A DNA stretch of 33,641 nt, taken from NCBI GenBank assembly GCA_902595885.1, contig CACJRQ010000012.1, positions 1-33,641 on the forward strand, in the 5' to 3' direction. Source of the DNA: an uncultured Pelagibacteraceae bacterium. Its GTDB lineage: Bacteria; Pseudomonadota; Alphaproteobacteria; Pelagibacterales; Pelagibacteraceae. The first letter of the stretch is position 1. Every line of letters starts with the position of its first letter. A program made the position numbers and the translations under genes. Below, piece after piece: positions 15,870 to 23,527 of this stretch. The notes beneath the pieces are model-generated. The model saw only the letters and a program-made list of their open reading frames with translations, searched no databases and was not told where the DNA came from.

Positions 15870-17302
15870 GCCTTTAAAAACTCCGGGTGATTAAAAAGCA
15901 AAGTATGTTTTTCAATAGACCTATTTTTTTGATTTATGTATTTCATTATTTTATTTGGATTGTCGAAATTTTTTTCAACCATTTCTTCATAATATGTAGT
16001 ATTTTTATTGTTTTCCATTTTAGCAAAATTATGACTTGCTTTTGCATATACAAGTCTTCTGATTAATAATTCTGGTGAAATCCAATCATCAGAATGGTCT
16101 GACCAACCATTTGGTTGTTTTGCTCTGTAAGGATGATGACCAATATTTCTCAAAAGTCGCTCTGGTTCTCGATGTGAACCAAACGGTTTTTGACCTAGCT
16201 CATATTTATCCATTAGATCTGGTGATGGCGGCCAATTAAGATCTGCAATTTTAGCAACTTGAATCAGCCAATTCTCAGGTGTCTGAAATTTTTTATATTT
16301 ATCATTATATTCAAAAGCTACTTTAATTGCAGCCTTATGTATTTCTGGCAAATGTCCGTCAGATTTTTTGAAAGCGTCAATAATCGGCTGCTTCATCTCT
16401 TTTGTAGGTTCATCTGTGATTAAAAATCTACATAGTCTTTCTGCAACAAAATCTCTACAGTTAGGATGATTTACTAAATCTTTAATAACAACAGCTAATG
16501 CTTTTTTACCTTTTTTATATTCTTTTCCCAAAACATTTTTTTTACCTCTTTGATGATATTCGGAATTAAACCAGACATTACCTGTTTCTAAATTTTTTTT
16601 ACTCCATCTATGTTGCCAGCCAGTCATAATATATGCTAATTGAATTACATCTTCCTGGGAATAACCAGCTTTTGGAGAAACTGTATGGAGTTCTAAAAGT
16701 TCTCTTGCATGATTTTCATTAATGGTTGCAGGTTCTTTTTTTCTTCTTCTCCACTCTTCACTTGCTGTAACACTTTTAGGTCCAGCACTCTCACTATTAT
16801 CTAGATGATGAATCATAGCCCAGGAAGTAGTCACATCATAAACCATTTTCTCAAATGTTTGATTTAAATTTGGTCGAATAATTTCTCTTTGGTAAGGACC
16901 AGTTGAGTAATTTGCTAAAAAATCTTTTTCACTTATTGCAAAAAAATTTCCCCAAAACATCCATAATTTTGCTAAAACTGGATGACTACTATTAATTCCT
17001 TCATTATGTCTAATCGAAATTTCTAGAGACTCCCAAAACTTTTGACCAGTTTTATGTCTCAGTATATCTTTGTGAGTTTTATATAGAGTTTTATTATCTT
17101 TATATTTTTTTCTTAAAACTTTTCTGTCTCCATAAACCCAATCTCTATAATGTTTTCTTAATTCTTTCTCTGAATGTATTTTTCCTTTCCAAGATAATTC
17201 TGGAACCTTATCCAACTGTATTAAAGCCCAATTTAGAGGATCTGTTGGAATTTTCTCGTTAGGTCCAATACCAAAGGCAACTTTTCTAAAATAATTCTTC
17301 AT
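15866..17302 (-). CDS. DUF1800 family protein
   Basis: About 478 residues from the ATG at 17300-17302. A longer frame from a GTG at 17353 would add 17 residues (MASLVVLTC...) but would begin only a few bases from the predicted transcription start, so the ATG giving MKNYFRKVAFGIGPNEK is preferred; an AAGGGA lies about 13 nt upstream of it. Family motifs are FGIGPNEKIP at the start, HPVLAKLWMFWGNFFA, NENHARELLELHTVSPKAGYSQEDV and HPNCRDFVAERLCRFLI. DUF1800 function is unknown; it nearly always sits next to DUF1501 as here (4-nt overlap). No clear signal peptide is seen, unlike most of the operon. It is the first gene after the promoter-like site at 17364-17391. Confidence 0.9.
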   Translation of the reverse strand: MKNYFRKVAFGIGPNEKIPTDPLNWALIQLDKVPELSWKGKIHSEKELRKHYRDWVYGDRKVLRKKYKDNKTLYKTHKDILRHKTGQKFWESLEISIRHNEGINSSHPVLAKLWMFWGNFFAISEKDFLANYSTGPYQREIIRPNLNQTFEKMVYDVTTSWAMIHHLDNSESAGPKSVTASEEWRRRKKEPATINENHARELLELHTVSPKAGYSQEDVIQLAYIMTGWQHRWSKKNLETGNVWFNSEYHQRGKKNVLGKEYKKGKKALAVVIKDLVNHPNCRDFVAERLCRFLITDEPTKEMKQPIIDAFKKSDGHLPEIHKAAIKVAFEYNDKYKKFQTPENWLIQVAKIADLNWPPSPDLMDKYELGQKPFGSHREPERLLRNIGHHPYRAKQPNGWSDHSDDWISPELLIRRLVYAKASHNFAKMENNKNTTYYEEMVEKNFDNPNKIMKYINQKNRSIEKHTLLFNHPEFLKA

Positions 17303-17363
17303 GTATATTATGTTGTCCCTTGATTTACAAGTCAGCACAACCAGACTTGCCACATGAAATAAA

Positions 17364-17391
17364 ATGATAATAAAAAAAAATTTTAAGTCAA
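17364..17391 (-). promoter_or_regulatory. Sigma-70-like promoter upstream of the DUF1800-DUF1501 operon
   Basis: On the minus strand TTGACT (17386-17391) and TATCAT (17364-17369) are separated by 16 bp. Both match the consensus at five of six positions. It lies in the 101-bp gap between the GT2 gene and DUF1800, placing a start site about 55 nt before the DUF1800 ATG. Not experimentally supported. Confidence 0.5.
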
Positions 17392-17403
17392 TAAAAAATA
17401 AAT

Positions 17404-18273
17404 TTATTTAATTTTATCAATTTCATGAATATTTGATAAAGAATTATTAAATTCATCAATATTTTCTCTTAAAGCTAAACTGGAAACTGAATAAATCATT
17501 ATAAGCAACAATACTAAAGGTATTGAGGTTATTACTGAAGCGTAGCTTTTGATAAGCAAAATATAAAAAACAATAAACAAAGCTGATCGTATAAGAACAG
17601 TTTTTCTAAAAACGCTAATGATTGCAAGAGAGTGTTTTAATAAATTAAAAAAACTCATTTGAGAAGGACCATGATATCTTTGTCCTCTAATCGATGGGAC
17701 ACTCAATAATTCGTTTTCAGTTTTTTTTAGTGAACCTGAGAAACTATTCCAAGTGGCCTTTTCATCAATCATTTTTTTAACTGTTGATTTTGGTAAACAG
17801 GTAAAATTTCCAAATTTAATAGATTGTCCTGTAAATGATAAAGTTAAAAATTTATGAAACTGATAACATGTTTTGAAAAATAAACTTTCTGATCTTTTTA
17901 CTCTTTCGCCTACTATAGATTTCTCACCAGATTGTTCAGAAAGTTGAATAAAGTTTTTAATCTCTTCCGGCCTATCCTCTCCATCACCATCCATGGGAAT
18001 TACATAATCAAATTCTTTATTTTCAAAGATAAATTTTAAGCCAGATGCAATACATCTGGCGTGTCCTCTATTTTCTTTCATGTTCACAATCTCTATTGAA
18101 CTAATATTTTCTATGTTTGGATAGGTATCAATTATCTGTTGTGATGATGCATCATTAATAACCACCAATGATATCTCGTGATTTAAATCTTTTATTTCAT
18201 AATTAATATTTTCAATCAATAATTTTAGAGACTCTCTTTCATTGTAAATAGGAATTAAAATTATGTATTTCAT
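17404..18273 (-). CDS. Family 2 glycosyltransferase, polyprenyl-phosphate sugar synthase-like
   Basis: 289 residues. The N-terminal GT-A domain starts YIILIPIYNERESL, has LVVINDASS (residues 36-44) and an acidic DGDGED metal/nucleotide motif (95-100). An RGHARCIASGLKF segment typical of DPM1/GtrB-like enzymes is also present. Two hydrophobic segments near the C terminus (about 228-264) would anchor it in the inner membrane. Such enzymes transfer a sugar from a nucleotide donor to polyprenyl phosphate on the cytoplasmic face. It abuts the upstream PMT_2-type glycosyltransferase gene with no gap (18273/18274), matching the usual donor-synthase plus transferase pairing. Sugar identity is unknown. 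Confidence 0.85.
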   Translation of the reverse strand: MKYIILIPIYNERESLKLLIENINYEIKDLNHEISLVVINDASSQQIIDTYPNIENISSIEIVNMKENRGHARCIASGLKFIFENKEFDYVIPMDGDGEDRPEEIKNFIQLSEQSGEKSIVGERVKRSESLFFKTCYQFHKFLTLSFTGQSIKFGNFTCLPKSTVKKMIDEKATWNSFSGSLKKTENELLSVPSIRGQRYHGPSQMSFFNLLKHSLAIISVFRKTVLIRSALFIVFYILLIKSYASVITSIPLVLLLIMIYSVSSLALRENIDEFNNSLSNIHEIDKIK

Positions 18274-19596
18274 CTACCTTGATCCTACACAAACATTATC
18301 AAGACACATATAATCTTTCAATTGATCAAGCTTTTCTCTATCAACAAAACCCTCCCAAACAGGTCGTGACTTTAAATGATAAGATAAATTTCCAGCATTC
18401 CATTCATTACCCAAAACTACATTTATTTTTGTATCAAATTGCTGATCCCAAGCATATTGAGTTTTTATTGCAATTTCTTTTCCCATATAATCGGTCCTTT
18501 TATTTTCATTTGAAATTGAAACATAAGCGTAAAGTCCTGGTGATAAAAAGAAAAAGAAAATAAATCCAAGCATGAAAGGTTTAAGTTTCTTAATATTTAT
18601 TTGTGCCTGAAACAAATAAACAATTAAAGTTCCAAAAAATAAATAGAATGGAGTCATCCACATTGTTCTAATTTTTGATCCAGTAATTAATGAAGTAAAA
18701 AACATTAAAATAATTGGCAAAATATTAATTGCTAATAAAAATAGTAATTTTTTATCCTGAAACTTTAAATTCAATTTAATTTTTTTAACCATTAACCAAG
18801 ATAATATTAAGAAGGGAATTAAGATCCCTATTTGTTTCAACAAAAAGATTAATGGAAATTTAATATGATCTATAAAGCTAGATTGTTCTAAACCAGTTCT
18901 GGCTAATCCATATGTAATTGTAATGAATTCATTATTATTTAACCAAATTAAATGTGGAACTAAAACTACTAAAAAAACTTCAACAGTAATTAAATATTTA
19001 AAATCAAATTTTCTCTCTTTTTTAAAAAAGATTAAATAAATAAATAAAAAATCAATAGAAACTAATAGGTAAATAAATAAATATTTTGACAAGAAGCCAA
19101 AAGCAGCAAACAGACCAACTAAAAAACAATCTAAAAACTTTATTTCTTTACCACTATATATTTTCCAAGAATAATAAACTGTTAAAGACCAAAAAGGTAA
19201 TTGACAAACATTTACATTAAATTCTGGTGTGGTGAAGTTATAAAAATAAATTGCTTCAATTAATAATACAGAAATTAAACTTAATAAATTGTTCTTCAAA
19301 ATTTCTTTTGAAAATTTAAAAACATAATAAAAAGAAATAATTACAAAAATTTGACTTAATAAATAATAAACCCAATCTTGAGGTCCAAAAATTTGATAAA
19401 AAATTTCTGGAAAAAAGGCACTCATTGGCGGATGTTTATTAAAACCCCAGTCTAAATTACTTCCCCAAGCTAAAGCTTCAATTGTATCCAGTGGTAAATT
19501 GTGATTTGTAATCGATGGAATCAGAGTCCAAAAAATTAGATGGGTTAAAACAAAAATATAAAAAACATTGTTAATATTTTTGTTGCTAATGGTCAT
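18274..19596 (-). CDS. ArnT/PMT_2-like membrane glycosyltransferase (GT39/GT83 type)
   Basis: 440 residues with about ten hydrophobic helices. The first periplasmic loop contains LDTIEALAWGSNLDWGFNKHPP, matching the acidic-residue plus HPP motif of lipid-linked-sugar transferases (PMT_2/ArnT family). A soluble C-terminal part follows (NEWNAGNLSYHLKSRPVWEG). Such enzymes move a sugar from polyprenyl phosphate to an acceptor on the periplasmic side: lipid A, protein or a glycan. It is directly followed by the GT2 gene that would make its donor. It is divergent from dksA. The acceptor is unknown; the exported proteins encoded downstream are obvious candidates, by position only. Confidence 0.82.
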   Translation of the reverse strand: MTISNKNINNVFYIFVLTHLIFWTLIPSITNHNLPLDTIEALAWGSNLDWGFNKHPPMSAFFPEIFYQIFGPQDWVYYLLSQIFVIISFYYVFKFSKEILKNNLLSLISVLLIEAIYFYNFTTPEFNVNVCQLPFWSLTVYYSWKIYSGKEIKFLDCFLVGLFAAFGFLSKYLFIYLLVSIDFLFIYLIFFKKERKFDFKYLITVEVFLVVLVPHLIWLNNNEFITITYGLARTGLEQSSFIDHIKFPLIFLLKQIGILIPFLILSWLMVKKIKLNLKFQDKKLLFLLAINILPIILMFFTSLITGSKIRTMWMTPFYLFFGTLIVYLFQAQINIKKLKPFMLGFIFFFFLSPGLYAYVSISNENKRTDYMGKEIAIKTQYAWDQQFDTKINVVLGNEWNAGNLSYHLKSRPVWEGFVDREKLDQLKDYMCLDNVCVGSR

Positions 19597-19625
19597 TTAT
19601 AAATATTTATATCAATTAAGCTTGC

Positions 19626-19653
19626 TTGACACCCCTAATTTGCTGAATATACT
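19626..19653 (+). promoter_or_regulatory. Sigma-70-like promoter of dksA
   Basis: TTGACA (19626-19631) and TATACT (19648-19653) are separated by 16 bp, an excellent consensus match. The transcript would start near 19660, some 15 nt before the dksA ATG. The same 78-bp gap must also hold the divergent promoter of the PMT_2 gene, for which no clear hexamers are seen. Confidence 0.75.
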
Positions 19654-19674
19654 CCGAGCGATTAAAATTAAGCT

Positions 19675-20190
19675 ATGCCAAAGACTGCTAAAGCAAGGAA
19701 AAAAGTATCAAAACCAAAAACTAAAGTTGTAAGTAAAGCAAAACCAACTACAGCTAAAGTTGCACCCAAAGGTCCTGTAAAAATTTCAAAAACTTATGTT
19801 CCAAAGGACACTGAAAAATATATGTGTGAAAAACACAAAGTATATTTCAGAATGAGACTAACTGAATGGAAAAAAGAATTAATCAAAGCTAATAATGAAG
19901 CTCTTTATAATGGTGGGATGGATGACAATAATATTTCTGCTGATATTGTTGACCAGGCCAACTCATATATTGATAGCAATGTAGAAATGAAAGCAATCAA
20001 TAGACAAATTAAATTAATTTCAGAAATTGATAAAGCTTTGAGAAGAATTAGAGAAGACACTTATGGTTTTTGTTTAGATACAGCAGAGCCAATTGGATTA
20101 AAAAGATTAATGGCAAGACCTGTTGCTAAATACACTATTGCAGCACAAGAAAAGCATGAAAAAGAAGAAAAAGTTCACGCAGATGATTAA
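19675..20190 (+). CDS. dksA: DksA-like RNA polymerase-binding transcription factor
   Basis: 171 residues. A Lys/Ala/Pro-rich N-terminal tail of about 40 residues is typical of alphaproteobacterial DksA. It is followed by a long coiled coil whose tip carries Asp93-Gln-Ala95 (the functional D-x-A tip). Next comes the zinc-finger region YGFCLDTAEPIGLKRLMARP. Only one of the four zinc-finger cysteines is kept (Cys133), as in other alphaproteobacterial DksA proteins with degenerate fingers. DksA acts with ppGpp on RNA polymerase in the secondary channel. It has a good promoter at 19626-19653. Two tiny membrane-peptide genes follow immediately (2-nt gap) and may share its transcript. Confidence 0.9.
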   Translation: MPKTAKARKKVSKPKTKVVSKAKPTTAKVAPKGPVKISKTYVPKDTEKYMCEKHKVYFRMRLTEWKKELIKANNEALYNGGMDDNNISADIVDQANSYIDSNVEMKAINRQIKLISEIDKALRRIREDTYGFCLDTAEPIGLKRLMARPVAKYTIAAQEKHEKEEKVHADD

Positions 20191-20192
20191 CA

Positions 20193-20309
20193 ATGAAAAA
20201 AAAATCATCTAAACAAAGTTCAATATCCTTTCTTTTTGCTAAGAAATATATTTATTTTTACTATCCTTTCTTCTGGATTGTATTGTTGTTATATTTATTT
20301 TTAAAATGA
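20193..20309 (+). CDS. Small putative membrane protein, 38 residues
   Basis: ATG at 20193 two bases after the dksA stop opens a 38-codon frame: a basic, serine-rich N terminus (MKKKSSKQSSISF) followed by an aromatic, strongly hydrophobic stretch (YYPFFWIVLLLYLFL). This looks like a single-span membrane peptide with the N terminus inside. Its TGA overlaps the ATG of the next tiny gene by 4 nt (ATGA), which supports both being real translated genes. I do not recognise a family. Confidence 0.55.
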   Translation: MKKKSSKQSSISFLFAKKYIYFYYPFFWIVLLLYLFLK

Positions 20310-20401
20310 ATAAAAAATTAATCTTAATTATAATTGTAATCGTTGCTATTGAATTTTCAGGTTATGGAATACTTAGTACTCTTTACAGACTTTTTGGATA
20401 A
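20306..20401 (+). CDS. Small putative membrane protein, 31 residues
   Basis: A 31-codon frame starting at an ATG that overlaps the previous small gene's stop. It encodes MNKKLILIIIVIVAIEFSGY followed by a short polar tail ending LYRLFG, i.e. one hydrophobic helix with a basic N terminus. It ends 3 nt before the end of the convergent GST gene. No family recognised; the ATGA coupling and the tight fit between neighbours are the evidence. Confidence 0.5.
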   Translation: MNKKLILIIIVIVAIEFSGYGILSTLYRLFG

Positions 20402-20404
20402 ATT

Positions 20405-21031
20405 TTAAAGTTTAGGAATTTTTGCATCTCTATCCATAAAACTATAACCTTTAACTACAGCTTCACGATTTGCTATTTCCAAATACCATCTTGCTAAATT
20501 TTTATAATTCTTCAATCCAATATCATGCCATTCGTGTCTTGCCATCCACGGCCAAGTTGCAATATCGGCAATCGTATAATCAGAACCAGCAAGAAACTGA
20601 GATTCCTTTAATCTCGCATCCAATTCTCCATAAATTCTTTTAGTAATTTTAAAATATCTTTCTTCACCAAATTCACTTTTTCCAGGATTATAATGATGAA
20701 ATTGATGATGTTGCCCTATCATAGGTCCAACAGTGCCCATTTGTGCCATCAACCATTGATTAATAACCAGTCTATCTTTTTCATTATAAAGTTTCCCACT
20801 TTTATCTGCTAAGTACATCAATATTGCACCTGACTCGAAAATACTTTTGTCGTTATCATGATCAATGATCACTGGAATTTTTCCAAAAGGACTTATTTTT
20901 AAATATTCTGGTTTAAATTGTTCTTGCTTACCTAAGTCAACAGGAGTAACTTTATATTCATACCCGATTTCTTCAAGCATAATGCTAATTTTCCATCCAT
21001 TAGGAGTATTTGCAGAAAAAAGTTCTATCAT
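20405..21031 (-). CDS. Glutathione S-transferase family protein (Nu class/YfcG-like)
   Basis: 208 residues. The N-terminal thioredoxin-like domain begins MIELFSANTPNGWKISIMLE; the Asn-Gly element there and the ISPFGKIPVI cis-Pro loop (about residues 46-55) followed by IFESGAILMYLADK match YfcG/YghU-type Nu-class GSTs, many of which act as disulfide-bond oxidoreductases. The C-terminal all-alpha domain includes FLAGSDYTIADIATWPW, the conserved N-capping motif. Its start overlaps the ferredoxin reductase stop by 4 nt, so it is the last gene of the ferredoxin-reductase/ferredoxin set and may act in redox homeostasis. Confidence 0.9.
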   Translation of the reverse strand: MIELFSANTPNGWKISIMLEEIGYEYKVTPVDLGKQEQFKPEYLKISPFGKIPVIIDHDNDKSIFESGAILMYLADKSGKLYNEKDRLVINQWLMAQMGTVGPMIGQHHQFHHYNPGKSEFGEERYFKITKRIYGELDARLKESQFLAGSDYTIADIATWPWMARHEWHDIGLKNYKNLARWYLEIANREAVVKGYSFMDRDAKIPKL

Positions 21032-22044
21032 TTTTTAACTCCAAGTCTTTCTTGTGCAGCCTTGGATGTTGTTGTGAATTCAAATCTTAATTTTTCATCT
21101 GGTTTAGCATACTTAAAACATCCTCTTGCAGCTAAAGCACCTTCATGAAAACCTGAAAGTATCAATTTTAATTTACCCGGATAAGAACAAATATCGCCTA
21201 TAGCAAATATTCCATTAATATTTGTTTCAAAGTTTTCAGTATTAACTTCAATAGTTTTCTTATTTATATTTAATCCCCAATCTAAAATAGGGCCAAGTTG
21301 CATAATTAAACCAAAAAAACCTAATACATAATCACATTTAATCTCTTTAATTTCTCCTTCATCATGCTTAATTTTTATACTTTCAATTTTTTTATCTCCA
21401 CTAACAGAATCTATCTGGTATTTTGTAAATAAATTTAACTTTCCTTTATCGTTTAGATCTTTTACTTTTTGAACACTAGACTCTGCACCACTAAAACCAT
21501 CTCTTCTGTGAATTAGATTTACTTTTGAAGTATTTGATAGCTCAATAGCCCAATCTAAAGCGGAGTCTCCTCCCCCAAAAATTGAAATGGTTTTATCTTT
21601 AAAAATAGATTTGTCTTTAATTGAGTAAAGTAACGAATTTTTCTCAAATTTTTCACACTCTTTAACTGAAAATTTTCTAGGTTCAAAAGAACCAACACCT
21701 CCAGCTATAACGATAGATGCAACATCAAATTCTTTTCCACCTGAAGTTTTTACATTCCATCGACTTTCAGTCTTTTTTAGTTGTTCCACTCTTTCGTTTA
21801 AATGAAATTTGACATTGAAAGGTTTAATCTGTTTTAAAAGATTATTGGTTAACTCTTCACCAGTACACTCAGGTATTGCAGGAATATCATAAATAGGTTT
21901 ATCAGGATAAAGTTCGATACATTGTCCCCCTGCTTTATCAAGATTATCTACTATCTCACAACTCAACCCTATAATTCCAAGTTGATGAGCACAAAATAAA
22001 CCTGTTGGTCCTGCTCCAATAATTAATACATCTGTTTTATTCAT
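21028..22044 (-). CDS. Ferredoxin--NADP+ reductase, thioredoxin-reductase-like type
   Basis: 338 residues with two dinucleotide-binding motifs: GAGPTG (residues 10-15, FAD) and GGGDS (157-161, NADPH), plus the late IFAIGDICSYPGKLKL flavin-contact motif. The CxxC redox motif of true thioredoxin reductase is absent from the NADPH domain, which together with the length and C-terminal extension points to the TrxR-like ferredoxin-NADP reductase group. It abuts the 2Fe-2S ferredoxin gene exactly (22044/22045), its likely redox partner, and overlaps the GST gene by 4 nt. Electrons would flow from NADPH through this enzyme and the ferredoxin to an acceptor, plausibly the upstream desaturase. Confidence 0.88.
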   Translation of the reverse strand: MNKTDVLIIGAGPTGLFCAHQLGIIGLSCEIVDNLDKAGGQCIELYPDKPIYDIPAIPECTGEELTNNLLKQIKPFNVKFHLNERVEQLKKTESRWNVKTSGGKEFDVASIVIAGGVGSFEPRKFSVKECEKFEKNSLLYSIKDKSIFKDKTISIFGGGDSALDWAIELSNTSKVNLIHRRDGFSGAESSVQKVKDLNDKGKLNLFTKYQIDSVSGDKKIESIKIKHDEGEIKEIKCDYVLGFFGLIMQLGPILDWGLNINKKTIEVNTENFETNINGIFAIGDICSYPGKLKLILSGFHEGALAARGCFKYAKPDEKLRFEFTTTSKAAQERLGVKK

Positions 22045-22365
22045 CTAGCCTTGCTTTGTCGGAATATTTACTTCCAATCCGTCCAACTCATCTGAAACAA
22101 TTAACTGACAACTCAACCTACTATTATTTTTTGGCTCAAATGCCATATCAAGCATGTCTTCTTCACCATCCTCTTTAGCTGGAAGCTTATCTAACCATTC
22201 TTCTTTGACATAAACATGGCAAGTAGCACAAGCCATTCCTCCCCCACAATCTGCATCAATTCCTGGAATATCGTTTTGTATTGCACCTTCCATCACAGTT
22301 AGTCCCTTTTGAACATCAATTGTATAAGTTTTATTATCGTGTGTGTGGTAAGTAATTTTTGCCAT
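22045..22365 (-). CDS. 2Fe-2S ferredoxin, adrenodoxin type
   Basis: 106 residues. Cluster ligands are Cys40, Cys46, Cys49 and Cys86 ([17 protein letters not shown] and SRLSCQLIV), the C-x5-C-x2-C-x36-C spacing of the vertebrate/bacterial adrenodoxin family. The surface acidic run [11 protein letters not shown] fits partner docking. It is translated immediately before the reductase gene. A TATATATAACGC sequence lies directly before its ATG, so a promoter very close to the start is possible, but the 61-nt gap to the desaturase gene would also allow readthrough from there. Confidence 0.93.
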   Translation of the reverse strand: MAKITYHTHDNKTYTIDVQKGLTVMEGAIQNDIPGIDADCGGGMACATCHVYVKEEWLDKLPAKEDGEEDMLDMAFEPKNNSRLSCQLIVSDELDGLEVNIPTKQG

Positions 22366-22426
22366 GCGTTATATATAGTTTCTTATCTAAATTGGACAAG
22401 TAAGTAAAATCATACTTAGTATATTT

Positions 22427-23428
22427 TTATATGTTTTGAGCTTGAGGTAGCTCTTTTTTTATAAAATAGCTTTTATCATCTTTTTGCTTCATTAAAGCTG
22501 GAATAATTTCTTTATAAGCATCAATTAATCCATGATTTGGCCTTGGTAATTGATCTTTTATATAATGATGCAACTTATCAAGATTATATGAAGGAACGGT
22601 TGGGAACATATGATGAGTTAAATGATATTCCATTTTCCAATATAAAAAACTTAATATTGGATTTAAATACATTTCACGTGATGTAACCCTATGATCTTTT
22701 ATGTTTCTTGCCAAACCTGCGTGTTGAGTAAATGCAACAAGTTTATGTAAAGTTTTTCCATAAAATTGTGGTAACACAAAATATAATAAAGGCATCCAAG
22801 AAGAAACAAGTATAGACCATAGAATAATTAAAAACCAAATAGCAACATAAATCCTTGAAATAAAAATTGCTTTTGCTTGTGCATTTTCTGGGATGCTGTC
22901 TTGCATAACTTTAGTTTTAATTCCTAAAGCATGTTGAAAAATTTCAAATGAAATATGTTTTTTAAAGAAAACTAAATCTAAAAATGGAATTATATTTATA
23001 ATTAATCGCTTTGGTGTTTCTTTTAAATCATTTCCATATTCAATTTCATGATCAAATGGATTTTCTGTTGAGTAAGTATTTCCGTGGTGAACAAAGTGTG
23101 TGTATCTCCATCTTGTTGGTTCAAAATTGGCCATGTATGACGAAATATAATAAAAACATTCATTTAAGAATTTTGATTGAAAAGCAGTTTTGTGTCCAGT
23201 CTCATGCCATAAAGGATTAGAAAAGGAATAAATATTTCCATAAACTAAAAACCAAAATACCGACCACCATGTACCCCAGGTTTGATATGCAAAAATTCCA
23301 GTTATCAATAATAGTCCAAAAAATACTGAAATATGTTGAAGTCCTTTTAAATCAGATTTTTTTGAAAGTTCTTTTAGGACCTCTTTATCAACTTGGCATT
23401 TGTGCCATTTTTCTAATTTAACATCCAT
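22427..23428 (-). CDS. Membrane fatty acid desaturase-family diiron enzyme
   Basis: 333 residues with hydrophobic segments at about 32-65, 90-102, 188-222 and 250-265. All three histidine boxes are present: HETGH (75-79), HFVHH (111-115) and HLTHH (269-273), with an extra TQHAG (His236). These bind the diiron centre of desaturase/hydroxylase membrane enzymes. The enzyme needs ferredoxin electrons, and the ferredoxin and reductase genes follow on the same strand. Substrate could be a fatty acyl chain; a hydroxylase acting on another lipid cannot be excluded. It has its own promoter-like region between it and the proteorhodopsin terminator. Confidence 0.85.
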   Translation of the reverse strand: MDVKLEKWHKCQVDKEVLKELSKKSDLKGLQHISVFFGLLLITGIFAYQTWGTWWSVFWFLVYGNIYSFSNPLWHETGHKTAFQSKFLNECFYYISSYMANFEPTRWRYTHFVHHGNTYSTENPFDHEIEYGNDLKETPKRLIINIIPFLDLVFFKKHISFEIFQHALGIKTKVMQDSIPENAQAKAIFISRIYVAIWFLIILWSILVSSWMPLLYFVLPQFYGKTLHKLVAFTQHAGLARNIKDHRVTSREMYLNPILSFLYWKMEYHLTHHMFPTVPSYNLDKLHHYIKDQLPRPNHGLIDAYKEIIPALMKQKDDKSYFIKKELPQAQNI

Positions 23429-23436
23429 AAAAAAAA

Positions 23437-23457
23437 TATGTATAGTTATTATACATA
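23437..23457 (-). promoter_or_regulatory. Inverted repeat over the -10 region of the desaturase gene
   Basis: TATGTATA (23437-23444), spacer GTTAT, TATACATA (23450-23457) is a perfect 8-bp inverted repeat 8 nt upstream of the desaturase ATG. It contains a consensus TATAAT (minus strand, 23448-23453). The matching -35 is weak. The start site would fall within about 15 nt of the ATG. A dimeric repressor site overlapping the promoter is possible. Confidence 0.45.
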
Positions 23458-23471
23458 ATTTTACTGAAGGT

Positions 23472-23508
23472 AAAAAAAAAGGGCAAGTACAAAATTGTAC
23501 CTGCCCTT
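23472..23508 (-). terminator. Intrinsic terminator of proteorhodopsin
   Basis: On the minus strand AAGGGCA pairs with TGCCCTT and GTACA with TGTAC around a 4-nt loop, with one internal mismatch, followed by a run of nine T. It begins 19 nt after the proteorhodopsin stop. Stem G+C content and the T run make it the clearest terminator in the window. Confidence 0.92.
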
Positions 23509-23527
23509 AATTTAAATTTTAGTTAAA

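Noticed and set aside
17303-17353. Longer DUF1800 start at GTG 17353
   Set aside because: The extra 17 residues do not resemble a signal peptide or the family start, and the codon lies only a few bases from the predicted transcription start; the ATG at 17302 fits better.
21028-22044. Thioredoxin reductase
   Set aside because: No CxxC redox pair in the NADPH domain, and the gene abuts a ferredoxin; ferredoxin-NADP reductase is a better call.
22401-22418. TAAGTA-AAATCA-TACTTA hairpin between desaturase and ferredoxin genes
   Set aside because: Short, all-AT-type stem with no T run on either strand; too weak to call a terminator or operator.
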